NCBI RefSeq assembly: GCF_000379065.1 | Contig: NZ_KB900614.1 | Location: 1,672,850-1,736,849 of the forward strand | DNA length: 64,000 nt | Source: Salinispora mooreana | Lineage (GTDB): Bacteria > Actinomycetota > Actinomycetes > Mycobacteriales > Micromonosporaceae | Direction: 5' to 3' | In this document: in pieces, positions 61,401 through 64,000 of the stretch | How the letters are laid out: every line of letters begins with the position of its first letter | Numbering within the stretch: the first letter of the stretch is position 1 | Made by a program: the position numbers and the translations under genes | The notes under the pieces: model-generated | Seen by the model: the letters and a program-made list of their open reading frames with translations, nothing else | What the model was told of the DNA's origin: nothing | The model's database searches: none

Positions 61401-64000
61401 GGTCCACCTCGGGCGGAGTCGGCGCTGGCCGAGCGGAGGCGGTCCGCACCACCGCATCTGCCCCGCTCGACAGCGGCTCGACTCGACCCGGCTGGGGAAC
61501 GGGTTCCGCCTCGGTCGACACAGATCCCGCCCCGGGCAGCCCGGCGGCGGAGATGCCGGAACCACACGGGCTGCTGAGAAATGACATGGCCGTCCCTGGC
61601 CGGAGCGGGCGGTAGGGCCGCCCCGCGTACCAGGCGGTGAGGTCGCCAGCGCCGGCGGCAACGACAGCAGCGGTGGCGAGGGCAAGTGAGCGGGGCGATC
61701 CCCCGCAGTCCAGGCTGACCGCCGGTACGGCCGAGAACCTGGCAGCGAGCCGGGACAGCATGGTCCCCGGACCTGCCTCGACGAGCAGGTCACACTGCTG
61801 GCCAAGCGCGCGGGCTGCGGCGACGAACCGCACCGGGGCGGTGAGCTGATGGGTGAGCAGGGCCACCAGGTCGTCGCTTTCGCGCAACGCCTCTCCGGTC
61901 ACGCTGGATACGACCGGCCACGACCGTCGGGGAAATCCGACCATGTTCAGCTCGGCGGCCCAGGCCGGCTGGGCAGGTCCCATCGCCGGGCTGTGGAAGC
62001 CGTACGACACCGGTAGTCGAACCGCCTCGATGCCGCTGTCCCGTAGCGCCGCCTCCAGCCCGGCAAGGTTCTCGTCGGCGCCGGCGAGCACGGTACGGTC
62101 CGGAGCGTTGAGGGCCGACACCACAAGACCGTGCTCGGTCGCCAACCGGACCGCCCGCGCCTCGTCGACGGACAGACTCACCATGCCCGTGCCCGCCATC
62201 CCGTGCCGCGCCATGACGCGGCCCCTGACGACGACCAACTGGATGAGCCGGCCCATGTCCACAGCACCAGCCCAGGCAAGGGCGGTCAACTCGCCGAGGC
62301 TGTGCCCGACCGCACCGACTGGGGCGCAGCCGAGTTGATCCAGCCAGGCCAGGCCGAGGAGTGACTGCCACACCACGGCGGGTTGTGCCGCCTCGGTGCC
62401 GGAAGCCCCGGTGTCCGCGGGCCGCTCGGGCAGCTCGCGGAGTAGCCGGGCCAGTGGGCCGGGGTCGTGCCGCACAGGGGCGCCTTGGCCGGGCAGGAGC
62501 AGCCCCACTCGCGCCGGCGGTCCGCCGCCCAACGCCACTCCGGCGCTCTCATCGACCAGGACGTGGCCGTTCCACGTAGCTAACAACCTGGTCGCGGCGC
62601 GGGCCGCGGCGGTCAGCTCGTCGGCGTCCTGGACGACCAGGGCGCAGCGGATCCTGGCTGTCCCCCCGGCTGCAGCGCTGAGAGTCGCCGCGACGTCACC
62701 GACCTCGGCGTCGCTAAGCATCGCGCCCCAGTCGACAAGACGGTCGAGTTGCTTGGTCAACTCACCTCGGTCGGCGGCTTCGAGCAGCACGATCTCCGGT
62801 TGGATCGGGGGGTGTGCCCAGGCCTGGGCCGAGGCGGAAATCCGGCGGTGGCCGGCAGCGGCACCGGACGCGCCGCTCTCCACCACGACGTGGCTGTTGA
62901 TCCCGCCGAACCCCATCGCGGAGACGCCGGCTGTCAGCCGGTGGCCCCGCCACGGCTCCGGCTCGTCGAGCACTCGCAATTTGGCGTCTGCCCCGCGAAG
63001 CAGGGGGTGCGGTGTGTGGCAGCCTGTGGTCGGCGGAAGTATCCGGTGATACACGGCGAGAACAGTCTTGATCAGTGCCGCCGCTCCAGCGGCCGCCTTC
63101 GTGTGGCCGATGTTTGCCTTCACTGAGCCGAGCGCCGCAGCACCGGTCGCATCGCGCCGGATTCGGGTCAGCGTTTCCAGCTCGACCCGATCGCCGACAG
63201 CGGTTCCGGTGCCATGCCCCTCGATGAGGCCGACGTGCTCCGGCTTCACCCCGGCCGCCTGATATGCCCGCCGCAGTGCCAGCGCCTGCCCGCCCATGTC
63301 CGGCCGGGTCAAGCCCCCGGACCCATCCGAAGACGTCGCCCAGCCGGTCAGCCTCGCGTAGACACGCAGTCCACGCCGTTGCGCCTCGTCGGCGCGCATG
63401 AGGGCAACGATGCCGCACCCCTCCCCCGGCAGGAAGCCGGTGGGTTGCTCGTCATACACACGCATCTGCCCGTGGGCGAGCGCGCCGAGGCGGGCGAAGC
63501 CGATCATCTCCAGCGGGTCCAGGGACAGGTCGACACCACCGGCGAGGGCGAAGTCCAGCTCGCCGGAGAGCAACGCGTTGGCCGCGGTGATGACGGCGAG
63601 CAAACTCGACGCGCAGGCACCATCGACCGTGTAACCAGTACCGTGAAAGTCAAAGTGGTTGCAGATGCGGCCAGCGATGGTGTTACTCAGCGCCCCTGCC
63701 AGTGACTCGTCGCCCGGCTCCGGGAATGCAGCGGCGATCCGGTGCCAGGCCTGATCGAGTACTTGTGCGGCGACCGCGGAATCCACTCTGGTGTCGTGTA
63801 AGGCGGCCTCCACCGATCGGCGAACGAACGGCCAGTGCATCCGCACCAGGCCCGCCCGGCTGAATTCACCGGTGAGCGAGTTGCCGAGCACAACACCGAC
63901 GCGGTCGGCGTCCAGGTCGGCGCCCGCGGGGAATCCGGCGTCCGCCAGGGCCGCCCCCGCCGTCTCCAACGCCAGCCAATGCGCATGATCCGCAGCTCGC
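58447..64000 (-). CDS. Iterative type I enediyne polyketide synthase (PKSE), N-terminus beyond window
   Basis: About 1850 residues visible (first ~50-90 missing). Order: KS (TVDGACASSLLAV active Cys near visible residue 129; EGHGTGT, NIGHTKAAAG histidines), AT (GAVGHSLGELTALAWAG, Ser near 560), ACP (LLGDLHLNSLRIA, Ser near 890), KR (CIVTGGATGITAFVAAAIA near 1110; Tyr in GQAAYCVGNDWLR), DH (DPYLRDHRVGDVSLLPAV near 1390) and C-terminal phosphopantetheinyl transferase (about 1690-1850; PVGVDWEPV and WAAREALVKLG). KS-AT-ACP-KR-DH-PPTase is unique to enediyne PKSs, which build the polyene precursor of 9- or 10-membered enediyne cores. Which ring size cannot be told from this part. Confidence 0.96.
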   Translation of the reverse strand, partial: RAADHAHWLALETAGAALADAGFPAGADLDADRVGVVLGNSLTGEFSRAGLVRMHWPFVRRSVEAALHDTRVDSAVAAQVLDQAWHRIAAAFPEPGDESLAGALSNTIAGRICNHFDFHGTGYTVDGACASSLLAVITAANALLSGELDFALAGGVDLSLDPLEMIGFARLGALAHGQMRVYDEQPTGFLPGEGCGIVALMRADEAQRRGLRVYARLTGWATSSDGSGGLTRPDMGGQALALRRAYQAAGVKPEHVGLIEGHGTGTAVGDRVELETLTRIRRDATGAAALGSVKANIGHTKAAAGAAALIKTVLAVYHRILPPTTGCHTPHPLLRGADAKLRVLDEPEPWRGHRLTAGVSAMGFGGINSHVVVESGASGAAAGHRRISASAQAWAHPPIQPEIVLLEAADRGELTKQLDRLVDWGAMLSDAEVGDVAATLSAAAGGTARIRCALVVQDADELTAAARAATRLLATWNGHVLVDESAGVALGGGPPARVGLLLPGQGAPVRHDPGPLARLLRELPERPADTGASGTEAAQPAVVWQSLLGLAWLDQLGCAPVGAVGHSLGELTALAWAGAVDMGRLIQLVVVRGRVMARHGMAGTGMVSLSVDEARAVRLATEHGLVVSALNAPDRTVLAGADENLAGLEAALRDSGIEAVRLPVSYGFHSPAMGPAQPAWAAELNMVGFPRRSWPVVSSVTGEALRESDDLVALLTHQLTAPVRFVAAARALGQQCDLLVEAGPGTMLSRLAARFSAVPAVSLDCGGSPRSLALATAAVVAAGAGDLTAWYAGRPYRPLRPGTAMSFLSSPCGSGISAAGLPGAGSVSTEAEPVPQPGRVEPLSSGADAVVRTASARPAPTPPEVDPLNQLCAHLATELELPVTSIAPATRLLGDLHLNSLRIARTVAAVASALGRQPPSAPLSLAEATVAEAAEVLAQLPAADDEEEPVQGVAPWVRLFRHDWVPVENTVMATSGVRWRVEAPVGHPLHAVFPAVSEQTAASHGLAVALGPDDGPVEVAAALTRIAVEQPARLAIVHDGHPAAAAVGRSVAAELPGSAVTVLEATSPEDITRLAGLAVPAGYGELRVGPRGVQRLVTSLHRPADGSREVPLGPDDLCIVTGGATGITAFVAAAIAERTGCRLLVLGRRPIEDAETGEALRRLSAVLGDDRLHYERADLTDPEAVRAVVAGAGRLGAVRAVVHGAGINRPAQLSQVSAKELQDHLGGKVDGLKSLLTAVGPDLRLVLAFGSIIGRQGLAGQAAYCVGNDWLRHEVERWAGDHPAVRAHVIEWSVWSGIGMGVRLDVLDSLRRRGVGGIAPDDGVAALWRILTDPTAPVTVLCTAAFPESATLSPQPAPDAPDLGRLRFAEVMVSRIGQVATVTEAVLSAGADPYLRDHRVGDVSLLPAVLGLEAMVQLASLTLGNRVGWAIRDVRFAAPIDIPELHTRRIRVAALADEGGTDVAVVIRADTDGFATDRFSGTVVGQPPAPPASSVGGGEESRPCSRVETAGPEENGAHSWYESVLFHEGQMRRLVCAESVSAFGVRAVVEASESERWFASFLGQDLLLGCPGGHDAVIHTLLACAPHRRVLPVGAAEVVVWQPLRGLLTVEARETWHGTDEYVFDVDVTRSGSPVARWRGLRLRAVGENPEFIAARDCGRLGVELVAPWLSRRLIEVGAVDAVEFVVGAGRRETEGARGLVARHLALPESELGHKPSGALHVPGRYASASYADGQVLVALTDRPVGVDWEPVTDRSLAGLLDASARVTVDDLRQHTGDAPEVATTRLWAAREALVKLGVDPDQALAHGEAEPDGLLVSTGQDVAVTTALAWGKEAKQVVVAVATRLGRHE

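Overview
The window reads as GC-rich, soil or marine actinomycete chromosome, most likely Micromonosporaceae (Salinispora/Micromonospora-like). This is inferred from codon use, furA-katG, a conservon, many small ArsR/SRPBCC/VOC genes, and an enediyne polyketide synthase at the right edge. No rRNA, complete tRNA or CRISPR array is visible.

Left part (1-16.9 kb): the start of an FAD monooxygenase, the furA-katG peroxide-defence operon, small enzymes and decayed fragments (CBM6-like, VOC, DNA-alkylation-repeat, IS5-type transposase, NADAR), an ArsR-SRPBCC-VOC cassette with a near-perfect operator palindrome, an SDR oxidoreductase, a secreted sphingomyelinase, a GNAT, a secreted beta-lactamase-fold hydrolase, a small secreted lysozyme-like protein, and an RtcB-PrfH operon for RNA and ribosome repair.

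Centre-left (17.1-28.6 kb): the most distinctive locus. It is a cell-surface metal-uptake system of the 'anchored repeat' ABC class. Permease and ATPase, a ZnuA-type lipoprotein carrying an inserted domain, an LPxTG-like wall protein, membrane-anchored and secreted proteins all share one domain (choice-of-anchor M). Two further genes look like actinobacterial counterparts of the WxL / WxL-interacting pair. Six of the seven domain copies keep a GHxD plus HxH three-histidine signature. The copy inside the substrate-binding protein appears circularly permuted. Zur-like inverted repeats precede both transcription units. A MerR-PP2C fusion with a strong internal start is divergent from it.

Centre (28.8-41.6 kb): a secreted alpha-amylase with CBM20, a serine hydrolase, then eight co-directional genes: a conservon without its DUF742 member (NIT-domain kinase, roadblock protein, small GTPase) running into a branched-chain-amino-acid-type ABC transporter with fused LivG-LivF ATPases and an embedded methyltransferase.

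41.7-49.4 kb is a graveyard of IS3, ISL3 and IS630 remnants, an integrase piece, and fragments of GMC oxidoreductase, GlgE and GH18 chitinase, with only a PfkB kinase and an MFS exporter intact. 49.7-55.0 kb has a second HTH-SRPBCC-VOC cassette facing a methyltransferase and P450 with related palindromes, and an AarF/UbiB-like kinase whose leader holds a hexanucleotide tandem repeat. 55.5-64 kb: a HEAT-repeat protein, an AraC regulator with an N-terminal four-cysteine motif, and then the enediyne thioesterase and the iterative enediyne PKS (KS-AT-ACP-KR-DH-PPTase), which runs off the window.
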